DNA of 64,000 nucleotides from Zonotrichia leucophrys gambelii (taxonomy: Eukaryota; Chordata; Aves; Passeriformes; Passerellidae), in contig NC_088171.1 of the NCBI RefSeq assembly GCF_028769735.1, positions 60,874,216-60,938,215 of the forward strand. Direction: 5' to 3'. A program made the translations under genes and the position numbers. Below, in pieces: positions 51,150 through 64,000 of this stretch (position 1 is its first letter; each line of letters opens with the position of its first letter). The notes under the pieces were generated by a model. That model worked only from the letters and a program-made list of their open reading frames with translations, was not told the DNA's origin and searched no databases.

Positions 51150-51179
51150 TGTTCTAGTTTTGTAGCTTTTGTCCATCTT
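51150..51179. repeat. 30-bp dispersed direct repeat, copy 2
   Basis: Partner of 48262-48291, with one mismatch (A for G at the seventh base). Confidence 0.85.
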
Positions 51180-53085
51180 TAAAATCAAAAATCTGTAAAT
51201 GCAGCAACCAACACAAGTTTCTGGTTTACTGTCAGAAAACCTCTTGGTGTCAAGTGGACCTCAGCTGACGGAGCTGTGGTAAAGTCTGGTACTAGTTTGC
51301 CATACCAAACTCTCAATTTTAGCTCTACTCACTTTCAGCCAGCTTTAATAAATTTGCCCAAACTCTGCCTTCTGAGAATTGCCTATGGTACTGTACTGCA
51401 ACCCTGTGCTGCCCAACAAACACATTTCCTAAGCTGTGGGAATTATGGCATTTGGGACTGGAAATTTCAAACTGAACAAACTGCTTGTGCTTGAGCAGCA
51501 AAGCTTAAATTCAAACCACTTTTGAAGTCCTTTCTCCAACTGCTTGGTGCCTTCTCAAGTTGTCCACATGGAGTAGAGTGGGTTCCTGCAGAGGTATGGT
51601 TCTAAACCCAGAGATATACTCTACAGCCATACTGAGGGCTTGTTGTATTAACATTAAAGTAGATTCTATATTAAACCACTGAAAAGTTGACATTCGAACA
51701 TCTGCTATTGCTAAGTAAATATTATTAATGAATAAGTAGTTCCTCAAAGACTTGTCAGTGCTTATTCTTTGTACTTTTATCAAACTTCTGTATATTTTTT
51801 TTCCATTCTTTCCTCCTATGAGAGGAAAATGTCTTCCTTCCCAGAACTGTGGGTAAGAGAAAAGCTCTGAGGAATCACATTAATAACCTTTCTCCCTGCA
51901 TTAAATGGACAGGAACTTCTCTGTGGTCCACAGTTTTCCCAAGATAATTTTCTGTTTGTTTTCCATAGTACTATCTGGTGAATAAACATGACTGTTCCCC
52001 ACTTCCCATCTCTCACAGCTCGCTGTAGGTGACCAGTCAGCCAGTTAGTGCCAGATTAATGACAGAAAACAGATTTTATTGTCCAAGTCATCTGTGAATG
52101 ATGGGACTCTCTGTTAATTCCCATGAAAGCTAACTAATCTTCCAATTGAAATACTGCTTTTACAATCCAGGCTGTCATGGGGAGCAGATTTTCTTTTTTT
52201 TTAAGGAGCAAAATAAACCACACACATAATCCTTTTATTGATGGGGGGAAGGAGGGGGAAGGGGAGCTTCACCTCTTTTCTAGAATTCTATTCCACTGAG
52301 GCCACTTATATTCCATTGGAAATGTAAAAGCCCAGGGTCAGCCTTTCTTTGCATGGTCATGTGAAAGTCTCTGCTTTCTCCTTGTCATCTTCAGCAACAG
52401 CAAATTTAAAACTTAAAGAGGTGGTATGTTTTTTTAGCGAGAGACTGTGCAAAACTTACCCAAATGTTGGACTCAAAGTTGGAATTGTTATATCCTTGGC
52501 AAAAAGTATTACAAAATAATCTGTAAAAATTTCTAAAAAAAGTACCAAACTGTCAATCCAGTGACCTGCTACTATTTATCTTCATATCATGTATTAATTT
52601 TGTGGGATGAAATGATAGATAACTATGTATATAAAAATATACCTTTTGGAATATTACTCTGTTTCAAGAGTGAATGTTTGAAAGAAAGAAAGCGATGGTG
52701 CACTATTAATGCAACTCAGACTTATGGGAACCACTATTTGTTTATATCCCTTTTTTTTCTATATTGTCATATTTGGGCATTTTCTTTTAATTTAAGGCAA
52801 AGCAAAATAATAGTTTCCAGTGGGTGTGGGAGGGTATCTCAGGAAAACTGGTGGAATTGTTAGCCTTTTTTTTTAAGCATTTTTTTGAGAAGCAAAAACC
52901 TTTTATCAGTGACAGTGGAGTTTATTTGTCTTCCATGAGAACGGTTCTAGCCACAAGGCTATAATGGAGTCCAGCTGTTTTCTCCGAATCCATCCCTCAG
53001 CAGCACAAGAAGGTGAAGAAGGCAAATGGTGACTGCCTGAGAGGAGAAAGAGGGCAGCAGGGTGAGGGATGACTGCTTGCCATGG

Positions 53086-53086
<1 letters not shown>

Positions 53087-53122
<36 letters not shown>
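53087..53122. repeat. (GGAGCA)6 minisatellite
   Basis: Six perfect tandem copies of a hexamer. On the minus strand it creates Ala-Pro or poly-Leu runs in short open frames, which are artefacts of the repeat. Confidence 0.95.
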
Positions 53123-53124
<2 letters not shown>

Positions 53125-53639
53125 GAAGTACGGCTCCCAGAGATGAGCAAGGTCAAGCTCGGCTGAAGGCTCAGGTACTACAAAAGGCATCAGCAGAGTA
53201 CAAAGGGTTCTTCTAACAAGCAAAATCAGTTAATCAGATTAATATGTGAGATAAGCTCGCTTTCTATGTAATAACCTCAAAGCACATTATTGATAAATTT
53301 TTAATTAATCTATTATCAATGACTGAAGAGTTTGTAGAACACTTACATATTTAACAAGTTACAGATAATTAGCTCATAGAGATATACATATATATATATC
53401 ATTAGATAGCAATAATTTAAATATAACTATAATTTAGGAAGACTGCTTATTGTCATATAAGTTTTAAAGTTATTATTTTTAACTGTCAATGCAATTATTT
53501 TATATTTCTCAACACTTCACTGCATATTTTTTATTAAAATAACTATAGGGGAAATTAATCTATAAACAAATGCAATACAATTATCCTTTTATCTTTAAGT
53601 TACAACTTGCTTATCCAAACCCAACTCAGTTGTGGCTAC

Positions 53640-53850
53640 AATTTGTTGCTGCAAGACAATACTGGCAGAAGAACAAATGGATCGCATGAATAAATTCAGG
53701 CTGATAATTAGAAGACAGTTTTTAGCCATCTGGAAAAGAAGGCAAACTGCAGAAGGTTGTGGAACAGCCTTCAGAAGACTATTGGAATGGAATGGTTGAA
53801 TTTTTTTGAAGATGAAGCTTGACAATCTTCTGCATTAAATTGTTCAGGAT
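53640..53850 (+). repeat. Probable old CR1-type LINE fragment (plus strand)
   Basis: The text 'gaataaattcaggctgataa' followed by 'ttagaagacag' and later 'ggaacagccttc' and 'aagatgaagcttga' resembles the 3' portion of older CR1 LINEs in birds and reptiles as I recall it. The conceptual pattern (KFRLIIRRQF) also resembles the FRL.IR..F motif at the CR1 ORF2 end. The frame is broken and the 3' tail is not evident. Confidence 0.5.
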
Positions 53851-53859
53851 AATCATCTG

Positions 53860-56800
53860 CAACGATGGGGGTGGGGGCAGAAAAACAAAAGTTTGTGCTG
53901 TGGTGTTCATCCCTTTGTGCAATAGGAAGGAATGAGATGCTGTTCTATAAGGATGAACATCTGTGTTATGGAGTGCAGATGATGAATGTGGAGGCCAGGA
54001 GTGGGATGGACATGGATCACTTCTCCCCACTAAGCAGAGGTGAGCAGCTGCCCATCCCAGGCCTGCTTTGCTGCAGTTGCAAGGAATTTCCACTGACATC
54101 AGTGACACAAGAACACATAAGCCAAGAAGTGGCTTCTAAGAATGCCTAAATTTAAAGGCATATTTGAGAGCCTTTTCTAATGCTTATACTGGAACTGCTA
54201 GATGAAAATGGAAATTGGATTAACAGAGTTAACAGGAGTCTCTTTAGTCTCTCCTTCCACAGCGGAAGGCTCTATTTCCCAAAATGGGGTCTGGTAGACT
54301 GAGGGGCTGTATTCAGTTGAGGGAAGTTGCAATGGTTGGCATTTTCTATTCTGCCTCAAAATGTACTCGTTGCTTATTGGTTTTACTGCACGATTCCTCC
54401 CTCAAAATGGATTTCAAAAGAGGGCAGGCAAGTTCAGGGCAACTCAATCCACTGACAGCTGCTGTTCATTGCCCTGAATACAACTTTTGGCTCAGGAACA
54501 CTTAAGCTGCTGATTAGGAAACATTAGAGGACAGACAGGCAAGGCATGAGTATGCTCACTAGCCATGCACTGCACTGTCTCTAACGATTCACTACTGCCA
54601 CTTACCAGAACTGGGGCTCTGAAATTGGTAGTCTACAAGTCCCACTCACTATGAAGCCCCTATGTTCGCTCCCACTCCTCAAACAGATTTTTCCCTCTGA
54701 GTTTTTTGTTCCAAAAGAAATAGATTTGAAAAGTCAGTGTATCAATTTACGTTTTCAAAACCATAGTTTGTATTAACAAGAGCCATAAAGGAATATTCAT
54801 CTTCCTCAGGAGCTTTTGCAGGAAACTTCCCAAGAAAAGAAATCCAATGGAAAAATCTATTAATATTTATTTTTGTTTATACAATTCATTTGTTCCATGG
54901 AATATACTGAGTTACTAAGAGTTTATGATGTGAACTTGTAATTTTGCCATATAAAATGAAGCAGTCCACCATAATCTTAGTTATGCTACTTCAACTAGGT
55001 AATAAACTCTCACTGATTTTAGCAACATCAGCATATTGTAAATCTGAATCCTTTATTTACCTAACAATCTTGATTGTTGACTGTCATTAGATCACTAAGT
55101 ATACTTAAAATATTGTGGTTAGTACCATTTCTATATTTTTAATAATAGTGAAATGCTACTGAATCAACTACTCTCTTGATCTCCTGCATACCACAGACTA
55201 TTACTTTTAACTAGAACTTCAAAAAGCTTGTTGAAGGTCAGAATGTTTTTGTTTCTTCTCCTCTTCCTGACTGCTTGAAGCTCCTTAGGTGATAGAAAAC
55301 AGTGTAATATTTGTTCACACCCTTAAACCATTATTTGCTTCTGCTTTCAGCTACTTTCTAGAACTATTTCCTAAATATATCGCCTTCCCAAGCAAAGAAA
55401 TATATTTAAACTGATTTGCTCATTTGAAGGGGATGTTTTTTTTGTAAAGAAAGCTCTTTACATGGAGAATTGCAGTGCGGGACTAAATATTTTTCTTTAC
55501 AGCAGCATAAACTTGGAGGGGCAAATCCTGAGAGCAGTCATTTGTTTTCTCTGGGTTAATGGCTTTCAGCTGGATGTCTGTCTGCTGAATAATGACTGTA
55601 CTGCTACATCAACCAGGCTCTTCCACTACAAAACATGTGTTCGGTTAATGGCATTGACATATTGGAGGCTGGAATGAGCCTCCCCACTTGAGTTGTTCAA
55701 ACATGATACATCCTACTAGAATGAAATTAAATAAGGAGATGTGACAAAAGAGGAGGATTCAAGGAAGATGATATTGTGTTCTAAAAGTGCAGCATCAAAG
55801 ACACTTTGGTTTTTGACATCACTTGTGCTGCTCGTTATTTAATCATTCCCATCCTGAGTATTTATTTTCTAAAGGGAAAAATTGTTTTTCAGATTTCAAG
55901 TCCTATGTTTTTGATCTTTAGTATATGCTTGTACTACTGAGTGATGTGGAAAAATAATAAACAGTACAAAGCTTGAAGCACTCTCTAGAAATGTTGAGAG
56001 CAAAATTTGAAAAGTACTTAAGCAGCACATAAAATGTCACATCCCTTTCCCATTTTGTCATAGGATTAAGTTATCCAAGTCACAGAGACAATTATAAAGA
56101 ATTTCCTGGGTTTTCTATCATGAGGATCACACATGGGTGTAAAATAAGCACCCTGGCTGTACCATAAAGTATATAGGTTTGTGAAATCACTTTGATATTT
56201 TTGTGATTACAGGTGGGAAAATGCATTGTCAGCAGCTAAAAAGGAAACAAATTGCCTATAACAACTAAAGGATTGATTTGAAATAGTTATTGATTTGATA
56301 TTGCCTTTCACCTGCATGAGAGAAGCTGATTATTCTTTGAAGACTGAAACTGGTTTGTTTTGATGCGATAGATTTCCATTTAGCCAGGCTGGCTTTTCTA
56401 GGTCCCTTTTGTTTCACCCCCATCTGGCAGCCTCCTAGGAGGGCAGAGTGCTCCAGGTAACTGAGCAGGGGCAGTAAGCAGGCAAAAAGTGGAAGTGGGA
56501 ATTGGTGAGGTCCCATGTGAAGGTTCATTGGCCTCCCAGAACTGTGTTCCAGGAATGACAAAAGCCATCCATCTTGTGGGTGCAGACCCTTTGGATTTGC
56601 TGACAGTAATAATTCCACCCCTAACTCTCCAGTAACACATTAGCATTAACAGTAATTTTTGCCTCTAGACAGGCTCTGCAGTACAGCATGACGGTTCCTA
56701 CCCTGTAATTGTAGGATCCTCATTAATCAGAAAGAATATTATGACATTGTGAGCTCACAAGAAAGACAATTCATGACTGACATAATAAAGGCCTAAATTA

Positions 56801-57910
56801 TGCTGCTTTGATGATTGGAGGTGCAAATTTTTTTTCTCTTGTGAAAATAGGATTTAGCAGCTGTATGAAAAAAAATCTGTATAATGAAAGTAGGGAGCAA
56901 TGAGAGGCAAGCAACACCAGCTTTATCTAGATGAGACCTTTATTTCAAAAGAAAATTAAAATTTCAAAGCTGGTAGTATTTTTTTTAATTGATAAACCAG
57001 AATTTAAATCAGGATCTTGAGGAAGAACTGTGTGAGAAGCTTATTGCTGCAGCACTGTATTTAGTATTTTGCTGCTGTTGCCCTTTAAAATTACAGAAAT
57101 TTATATATTGTTTTGGCCAGCTTCCAAAATGTGTTTTGACATATATGAAATGATTAATACTGAAAGATATAGCATAAATTTAATGCAATTATATATAGAC
57201 CTATATTAATTAGGAGCCAAAGACGGTAAATTATAAATGAAGAAGAGCAAAAAAGGAAAAGCTGCTAAATCCCAGCTTCTTGTTCCACTGAAGGTATGTG
57301 AACAAATTTGTTCAGTTCCTAGAGCCAACCTGAAGTCTCTTTGAAATAGCACTGCTTTCTGTGAAAGCAATCCAGTGGGAGCCCAGAATCCCTTAAGGAC
57401 AGAGAATGGAGACTGAAGGGGTGCTGAGGAGGTGGTGGGCCCCAGAAGAGGGCCTTGCCTCGTGTGGCTGTTTGTGATGGGCTCAGTGTGCTCTGAGGTG
57501 CTGCAATTAACAGGGAAATTCATCAAAACTGGGGTTTTTCTTCAGGGATTCCTTCCTCCAGGAACAGGCTGGGTGTCTTTGTAAATACCATTAAGAAAAT
57601 GTACTCAATATCTGATTTTTTTTTTTTTTTGTAAACAACTGTCATTTATTTATATCTCTAATTTTTGCAGTTGTATTTTTCTGCCTTCAGGACTGTACCA
57701 TCTGGAGTGATCTTCAGCCGTTTCTTTAGCTCAAACTCTTTAGTTCATTCTTGGGGCTCCAGAAGTGCAGAGCACTTGGACTGTGGGACTTCTGTGCCTG
57801 TGTCAATGATCACATACAGATGGTATGAAAACACAGAGATCCAGCTGGTTCCCATGGCATTGAGACAAAATTATGTGGAGTGGAGAATTCCTTCTGAGAG
57901 ACTAAAAAAC
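53860..57910. other. Non-coding host DNA, no gene recognised
   Basis: AT-rich. Open frames are under 120 codons and overlap on both strands. A T run lies at about 57617-57631. I see no transposon or RNA gene that I can support. Confidence 0.5.
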
Positions 57911-57917
57911 ATGGAGA

Positions 57918-58501
57918 TGTTATGGACGAACGAGGCCAGACTTTCTTCAGAGGAAAAGGCTCTTGTTTATTTAAAAAGAGCTACAGGAGATGGAAGGCCT
58001 GAGATAGGCTCTGACCCCCATGCAACAAGTGAAAAAAAACCAGTGTGTCTACCCCACATGCACACTGGGTTCTCCAGGAAGCATTCCTGTTTTGAGGAAC
58101 TCAAGTTCCTCAAAAGAGCTCCAAACTCCACTGAACTCCCATTTTTATAACGCCCTTCGGGTCCAGGATTGGTGAGTTTTGGATCCACGTGGTGATTGGT
58201 TTGTTTCTGGCGTTCCTATTGGTTGAATGATTGGTTAGGCCTTTCTCCCAAGCTCCTTCTGTGGCGCTGGTTTCGTTGCCCTGACTCTGTTCCTGGATGT
58301 TATTCTGCCCCTTTGGACCATGCCCCCAGTACATCCTGGACCCTTTAGAACTTGCGAAGAGCGTTGACTAACCCCCTTAAAACAATAACTCCCCTTCCCA
58401 AGGTTACAATAATCAACTCAAGCTTAACTCAATACAAACTGAATCTCACTTATAACAACTATGCTTCTATTAAAATATCAGACACCGATTTTTTTGTTAC
58501 A
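57918..58501 (-). mobile_element. Probable solo LTR of an endogenous retrovirus (minus strand)
   Basis: On the minus strand the block starts TGTAACAAAAAAATCGG (at 58501) and a plausible end, CCATAACA, is at 57918. The complement of AATAAA lies at about 57965-57970, near the LTR 3' end as expected. The sequence resembles a songbird LTR as I recall it. The right flank is TTGGG, but I could not find its partner on the left, so the left boundary is uncertain. The most notable internal element is a perfect 12-bp hairpin at 58090-58115. Confidence 0.55.
58090..58115. repeat. Perfect 12-bp inverted repeat, 2-nt loop
   Basis: TTTTGAGGAACT (58090-58101) and AGTTCCTCAAAA (58104-58115) pair without mismatch. 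It lies in the probable LTR and could fold in the transcript of either strand. Confidence 0.9.
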
Positions 58502-58506
58502 TTGGG

Positions 58507-61500
58507 CCTATCCTGGAAATTCATGAATCAGACTCTTGTGAGAGGCAGGCACTGTTGATTTTTCCAGCTCTTCTTGGAGGGAACTGTCATGTTTCATCAC
58601 ACTGACCCAGGGTCAAAGAAGAATAGGACAAAAAAATGTTCATATACAGCTTCACCTTGGAGAGTCTCATGGCAAAGACCTCATACTCAAAACTTTATCT
58701 AGAAAGGTGGATTTAATGAAGTACCATAGAAACAGTGGCATTTATTTTGAAGTTATCTTTAAAATGTCATGACATATTTTTATTAGTTTGAAAGATACTT
58801 AAAATTAAGCATGCATATATATTTAAAATATTTAAATCTCCAAAATGAAAAATTGTTTCTGTCATTGAAAATGACAAATTTTTCCTGTTGCCCAACTGTG
58901 CAGCCTTGCACAGTGTCATTAAAATAGCCCAAATGAAAACTTAAAATGATGCAGTTGTGTTGGTTTAGTTTTTTTCTCTGTTAGTGGAAATTGGTCTTCT
59001 CTGATCTCTTCAAATATATTGTATGCTGCTTAATGACCAGTATTACAGATGTTAGAGAGAGATTCACCAAAATGCTAAAAATCATACAAAAAGTGTAAGA
59101 TTTCAAGCTGGAATGATTCATATTGGTTGGTGGTACCTGCATCTGTAAATATGTCTGTTCTGCCTACTTGCACTTCCATACACTGAAGTTCAAGCTATAT
59201 TGATAAAACGTGGATTTTAATGATAATTTTGTTTTTAGGGATTGCACCTGTATGTGATCATGCTTTAGTAATAAGATTAATTCATTTTATTCATGTATTG
59301 TGATGCATAATATTAATTAATTAAATTATATTGTGTACTAATAAACATGCTAACAATAATCATATGCTTAAAATACTAGCTACTACAACAAAAAAGAGAA
59401 ATAAAAGTAACAATAAAAAAAACACCAGAAAGACTGCTCAATGGTTTTTTTCAGCAGCTGGACAAGTACTTCTCTTCTAGGTCTTATCAGTAGTAAAGAG
59501 AAGTTAATGAAAACTTTTGCAGACTTACTGGTTGCAGGGAAGAAATTACTTCTATTATACGCTGAAGGATGAAATCCATTTAATCTCTTTTAACTCCTGA
59601 CTGCTCAGAAACTTGGATGGGTTGAAGATTTCAATCTGCATACACAGTGCAGGTACTGTTCTTGGTTTCATTAAATGTTTCTTCTTTTCAGTAGACTCTG
59701 TCTACCTTGCCCAAAATTTAAAATTGGCTTTATGAAAACCACTGTCCTGATAGATATGCATCTGACAGGAAAGGGCATAATTTAACAATAATTCCCAATG
59801 ATGTAAGTCTAGGAATACTAATGGAGGTAATTACTTGCCAATAGCCCTTATTAAAGCTTTAGTATATCAGTCTCCATAATTAGCCTCTCTGTACGAGGAC
59901 AGCATCTGGCTCTTCAAATCTCTTTCCAAGAAAGGCACTGAGGTAGAAGTCCAGGTTTCTACAGACTGTTTTTTATGCTGTGCATACACTTTTTTGAAAT
60001 TATAGTAGGACAAGTTTTTTCCTTGTTGTTTTTTAGATTTTTTTACGTTTGTATGGATCTCCTGATACTTTAGCTATGATATATTAGATATCCTAGCCTA
60101 TTCTTACTTTTGTTTTTCTGTCCCAGTTCTCCCTTTTTCCCTGTCTTAGTAGGCTTTGTGACACAGATCCCAATTACAGCTAATCCTATTAAAAGCTCCA
60201 GTTATTTGAAAACATGTTCATTGGCAAAAACTTAAAAATATAGAGAGTCCTATCAGAACTCTGTGAAGTCCTTGCAGAGATTTTTTTCTCATTGGTCTAT
60301 CATTAAAAATGATATCTAATAGAAGAGATTTTTGGATATTTCAACCAAAAGAGTGATAAATTTTTGTAAATAATTTTTTTGAGCTCTGTGAGGGCCAATA
60401 TCTGGCAACAGCAACTGGACAGATGGGTCAAGTTTGACTGGCCTGTTCGTCACACTAAAGCAATACAGAAATAGTCAAACCATTCTCCTTTCAGCACAAG
60501 AATTGGTCCCTATATTTTCACAACTCAGCAGATTTGTGAAGTTTCTTTGCAAATCCAGACTCCACCGTGGTGTATTTTATCTTTACACAGCATTGCTAAG
60601 GACAAGAAAATTATCAATTTTCTTGTCCTTGGCAGTGGCAGAACTGGCAGTGAATTTAGCGCAACACATTGCAATACAGATCTCGCTTGCAGAAACCTGC
60701 CTTAGAAGCACTGTGGGACAATCACTGCCTTTTAGCCACATAATTACTGCTCCAGAAGCTTCATCATCTTGTTAACAATTTCTATTGTCCTTCTATTGCA
60801 AATATATATTTTTTGACGTGAGAAATGTATTTTATGAAATTTAATAATGGAGATGGCACTTCATCATGCAATAAAAGGTTTGGTAATATCAGGTCTTGCT
60901 GAAATAGCTAATTGTGTTGCATTATCATATTACATTAACAGCACTTGGGAATTTAAATAAAGAACTCTTGTCCGTACAGCAGTGGCTGTTATTCAGAATT
61001 AGTGTGGTGTCAGCTGGAATGCCTATTTAAATGGCTGAGCATAAATAATTTTATCATCTTTTCTTTGTTTCTCTCCCCCTTCTCAGATGTGACCTGGGTA
61101 GTGCCATGAAAAAATGCATTTGAGATCTGTCCTCCTGCTGCAGTTTGGAAAAGGAGTAAGACAGAAATGTTTTTCCCATATTTTCAGTTTAAGTTTTCCT
61201 TCCAGATTGTCAATCTGAAAGCACATCACATTTACTGATGTAGTCTTATCTAAAAGGTAAAATTAAAATCAAACTGCTCCCAAATTGCATATCTTTCTTT
61301 CATTCCATATTCTAAGTGTAAAGTGTTGTAAATTAGAAATGTTTTGCATAAACCACCCCCTCCCCCCACTTTCCTCCTCAAGTTTTTTAAAATTTAAATC
61401 CATTTTGGGACAATGATATATAGAAAAAAAAAAGTCTTAGATAATGAAATCCAAGCTCAATGATAGGGATAAAAATATAACAATTTTGAAGTTCTGAAAC

Positions 61501-64000
61501 TCATAAAATTGCCACATCTAGTTTATTCTGCATTCCCCAGAGCATTAAGCAGTTTAGCACAAATCTAATTTCCCACCAAACAGCTCAAGGCGGTTAGTGC
61601 TCAGTTTGGTTCCAAAGAATTAAACACACTGTTATAAATCGTGATAGTCTGTGTAACTCTGTAGATAAACCCATTTTCCAATATAAGTGTATCAAGCATG
61701 AAAAAATAAGAGGCTGCTCTTGTATGAGGGGTGATTAGAATGGAAATAAAGGTAAAATTAAAGGAAAATTTGCTTCAAGGCGAATTAATGACAACTAGTA
61801 GGAAAGGAAGAACTTGTAGTACTCAGTGAGTAAAGGTTAAATCAAAAGAATTCACAGGTAAAGGATATTCAATGTCCTAACCATTGTGAGGTGTAAATCT
61901 TACCACAGAGTGCAGCAGACTATCCCTGTGAGTCTAAAATTTTCATGTCTTAGTAGTGTGGAGTGAAATGGATTTTCTGGGCCCCCTAATCTGCCACTAT
62001 GTAAAGTCAGGAAAGGGGCTGTGGTAGTTTTGACTTTAGTGTATTAGTCTGGACAAAAGAAGATATATGAGCTAAGAAACTCAGTTCTGCAATTCTGCTA
62101 CATATGCAGCAAAAATAAGTATCAGGGAGTCTGGAATCTGACTCGAATCGTACAGGATGTATGGCCAGAGAGATAAGAATTTCAATTTTCTAAATTCAAA
62201 GACAAAATGAGCCTGGGAGACCTGTGTGCCAATAACATGAAAATTGAAATGGAAGTTTTGACTCCAAACTGCATCCCCTGTACCCTTTAGGAGAGAGAAA
62301 AATAGTGAGAATAACACACTAGTATATGATAAGAAGCTACTGTATGTATTATATAGGTCACAGGTAAATTTAGCCAGCTTCACAGATACTTCCAAACCTA
62401 CATTTCAGAAGGAAAAGTTAAAAAAAATAATCAGAAACTTGAAAACTAAAATCAACACTGCAACTTAGAAATGCCTTTGAGAAGTTGAGGAGAGTTTCAT
62501 CACTGACTTATTAAAACCAGGCTTTTGCCCTTACTGTTTGTAATTGAAGCACTCTTTCACATTTCTGAGCTGTCTGTCTGAGAAGAATAAGCAGAGGGAT
62601 TTTGGCTGTGGGACCGAGGGACCTCCAAAAGTCAAATGCCTGCTGACTGCCAGGATGCCCTTTTAAAAGGTTACCTGAGGGACAACTTTCTTCCCCCTGT
62701 CCCTCTCTTAGGGATGCCTCTGGTAAGCTCTGCTGGAGAAAGCTGTTTCATGACATTCTGCAACACACCTGTTTCCTCCCAATGACAGCCAGATATTTCT
62801 AGATTTGCTGAAGCTGTATCTTGTTTTTCCTAAAGGAAATACGTGCTTCACAGCAATAGGATACAGATTAAGAGTATCCTGCCTGTTTGAGGGAGGAGGA
62901 GCCATCCTAATCTCAAAAGATTTGGAGATGGCCTTAAAGAGTGATTGTACATACCTCCATTTTTATTTGTATTATCAATCCCTTGATATCAGAGCTGTAC
63001 TGTGCTAGCCATAGGAGGAGATCATCTTTCTCTGGAGCTCCTAACTCAGGGAGGATGGATGAAAAGAGAGAGTGTCCCTGGGGTGGCATTACATGCCAGT
63101 GATGGAGCTGACAACTGAACCTTGTGCTGCAAAGTTCCAGGTTTAGTTCCTGACTTCACTGCTGTGCCTGCAGTGAAACTCTCCATGCTGCTTTTAGCCC
63201 TTGCAGGTTTAAGCTAGTTTTCAGCAAGTCCTGTGTTTTTTGGTACATGGGTAAAATTCCCTGCAGTGCTGAAAAGCATCTTGGGACAGAGAGACCATCA
63301 AAATCCCAGTGTTTGAATGTAAAAGTAGGTCAAACGTACGTTGGATGCTTTGCAAAAGGGGGAGTTTTGCAAATCCTGTGGGTCATGCTGTGTTCTTTGG
63401 ATGCGTTCTTGTTCTCGAATTGTTTTTCCCCCTGAGTTGTTTCCTTTTCTGTGCTGTTCTTCCTTAGTTAACCTGAGGTGTCTAATGCAACTTAATGGAA
63501 TTTATTAATCTGACAGGTAGGGAATGCAGTGCTTGGATTTTTACTATACATCTCATGTTTCTAATGAATCCAATGCTTTTCAGCTTAATGGAGCTGAATT
63601 ACTAATATTAGCCACAGTAAGCAGCAGTGCTAGCGCCTTTCATTGCTGCTGCTGCTCCAGTGGCAAACTCCCTTGCAGGCCAGATGGCAATGGTGCATAG
63701 ACTTCTACACCATACAGAGCAGCCAGATAGATAGCTCTTTTTGGGGTAGGTAAAATGGAAGAATGCTGAAATTAGGCCTTTAGACCTTGTTTCAGTTTGT
63801 ACAGGAGTTTTCAATGGCAGTGTTCTAGATTTTGCATCAGAAATGACATGTCACAGAGAAGAGTGTAAGAAAAAGTCAAGATTTTGATGGACACAGATGG
63901 AACCAAGCTAAGAATTAGTTTAAGAATTAGTTTCCTGTTCCTTAATGTTTTTTGGGGTTGGTTATTTTTTTGGGTTTTTTTGGTTTTTTTGTTTGTTTTT
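58507..64000. other. Non-coding host DNA, no gene recognised
   Basis: AT-rich. It contains the perfect hairpin at 60598-60630, a 12-bp tandem duplication at 63910-63933 (AAGAATTAGTTT twice) and a T/G-rich low-complexity tail from about 63946 to the end. The blocks at about 59200-59360 (many TAAT cores) and 60840-61060 have the look of conserved non-coding DNA, which cannot be confirmed here. A 113-codon frame at 60434-60775 is unrecognised. Confidence 0.5.
60598..60630. repeat. Perfect 15-bp inverted repeat, 3-nt loop
   Basis: AAGGACAAGAAAATT (60598-60612), loop ATC, then the exact reverse complement (60616-60630). It is too short and too tight for a microRNA precursor. Confidence 0.95.

Larger units (their letters stand above)
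44020..53640. other. Non-coding host DNA with small dispersed duplications
   Basis: AT-rich and unique-looking. It holds two pairs of short dispersed direct repeats (listed separately), a short local duplication near 48432-48475, the GGAGCA minisatellite at 53087-53122 and a TA run near 53385-53398. The block at about 47810-48120 keeps several CpGs in AT-rich surroundings and may be conserved non-coding DNA. No gene recognised. Confidence 0.5.

Noticed and set aside
52250..52266. G-rich run as a possible quadruplex
   Set aside because: Only three runs of three or more G with usable loops, so it does not meet the four-run rule.
52906..53223. Pro-Ala-rich and Leu-rich minus-strand frames
   Set aside because: They are translations of the GGAGCA hexamer repeat.
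57665..58150. 161-codon plus-strand frame
   Set aside because: Its second half runs through the probable antisense LTR, so it is not a host exon.
1..64000. CRISPR arrays, operons or bacterial genes
   Set aside because: No regular repeat-spacer structure and no prokaryotic gene density. The window is vertebrate nuclear DNA.

Overview
The window is 64 kb of AT-rich vertebrate nuclear DNA and reads as avian, most likely a songbird. The signs are CR1 LINE fragments with a bird-type 3' tail, several LTRs that resemble songbird endogenous-retrovirus LTRs (recalled resemblance, not searched), and no bacterial gene organisation. I found no host protein-coding exon that I can name. The stretch is probably a gene desert or a very long intron, with possible conserved non-coding patches.

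The main feature is an endogenous retrovirus (ERV) at about 25544-31142 (+ strand, about 5.6 kb). It runs 5' LTR (TG at 25544, poly(A) signal at 26049), primer-binding site for tRNA-Lys(CUU), broken gag, protease, reverse transcriptase, RNase H, integrase, and a polypurine tract. I saw no env. Pol looks class III (ERVL/spuma-like) by eye. It is broken by a gag frameshift, a TAG between gag and protease, a TGA plus a frameshift between protease and RT, a TAG in RT, and three TGA codons in the integrase part.

Two things set this ERV apart. First, its primer-binding site is not the usual 18 nt. The whole 73-nt tRNA-Lys(CUU) lies there in antisense, together with the complement of the post-transcriptional CCA, so it looks like a cDNA of an entire mature tRNA. 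Second, no 3' LTR is present in the normal orientation. The right end is instead an inverted copy of the first 21 bases of the 5' LTR, and the whole element is flanked by near-identical 5-bp sequences (CTCAA/CTCAG).

Other mobile DNA: apparent solo LTRs at about 4325-4881 (-), about 15077-15389 (+), about 37305-37979 (-) and about 57918-58501 (-); an antisense CR1 3' end at about 31939-32375; a probable older CR1 piece at about 53640-53850; and a doubtful one near 18425. The rest is unique-looking sequence with microsatellites, small tandem and dispersed duplications and a few clean hairpins. The longest open frame outside the ERV is 208 codons on the minus strand at 43359-43985; I do not recognise it.
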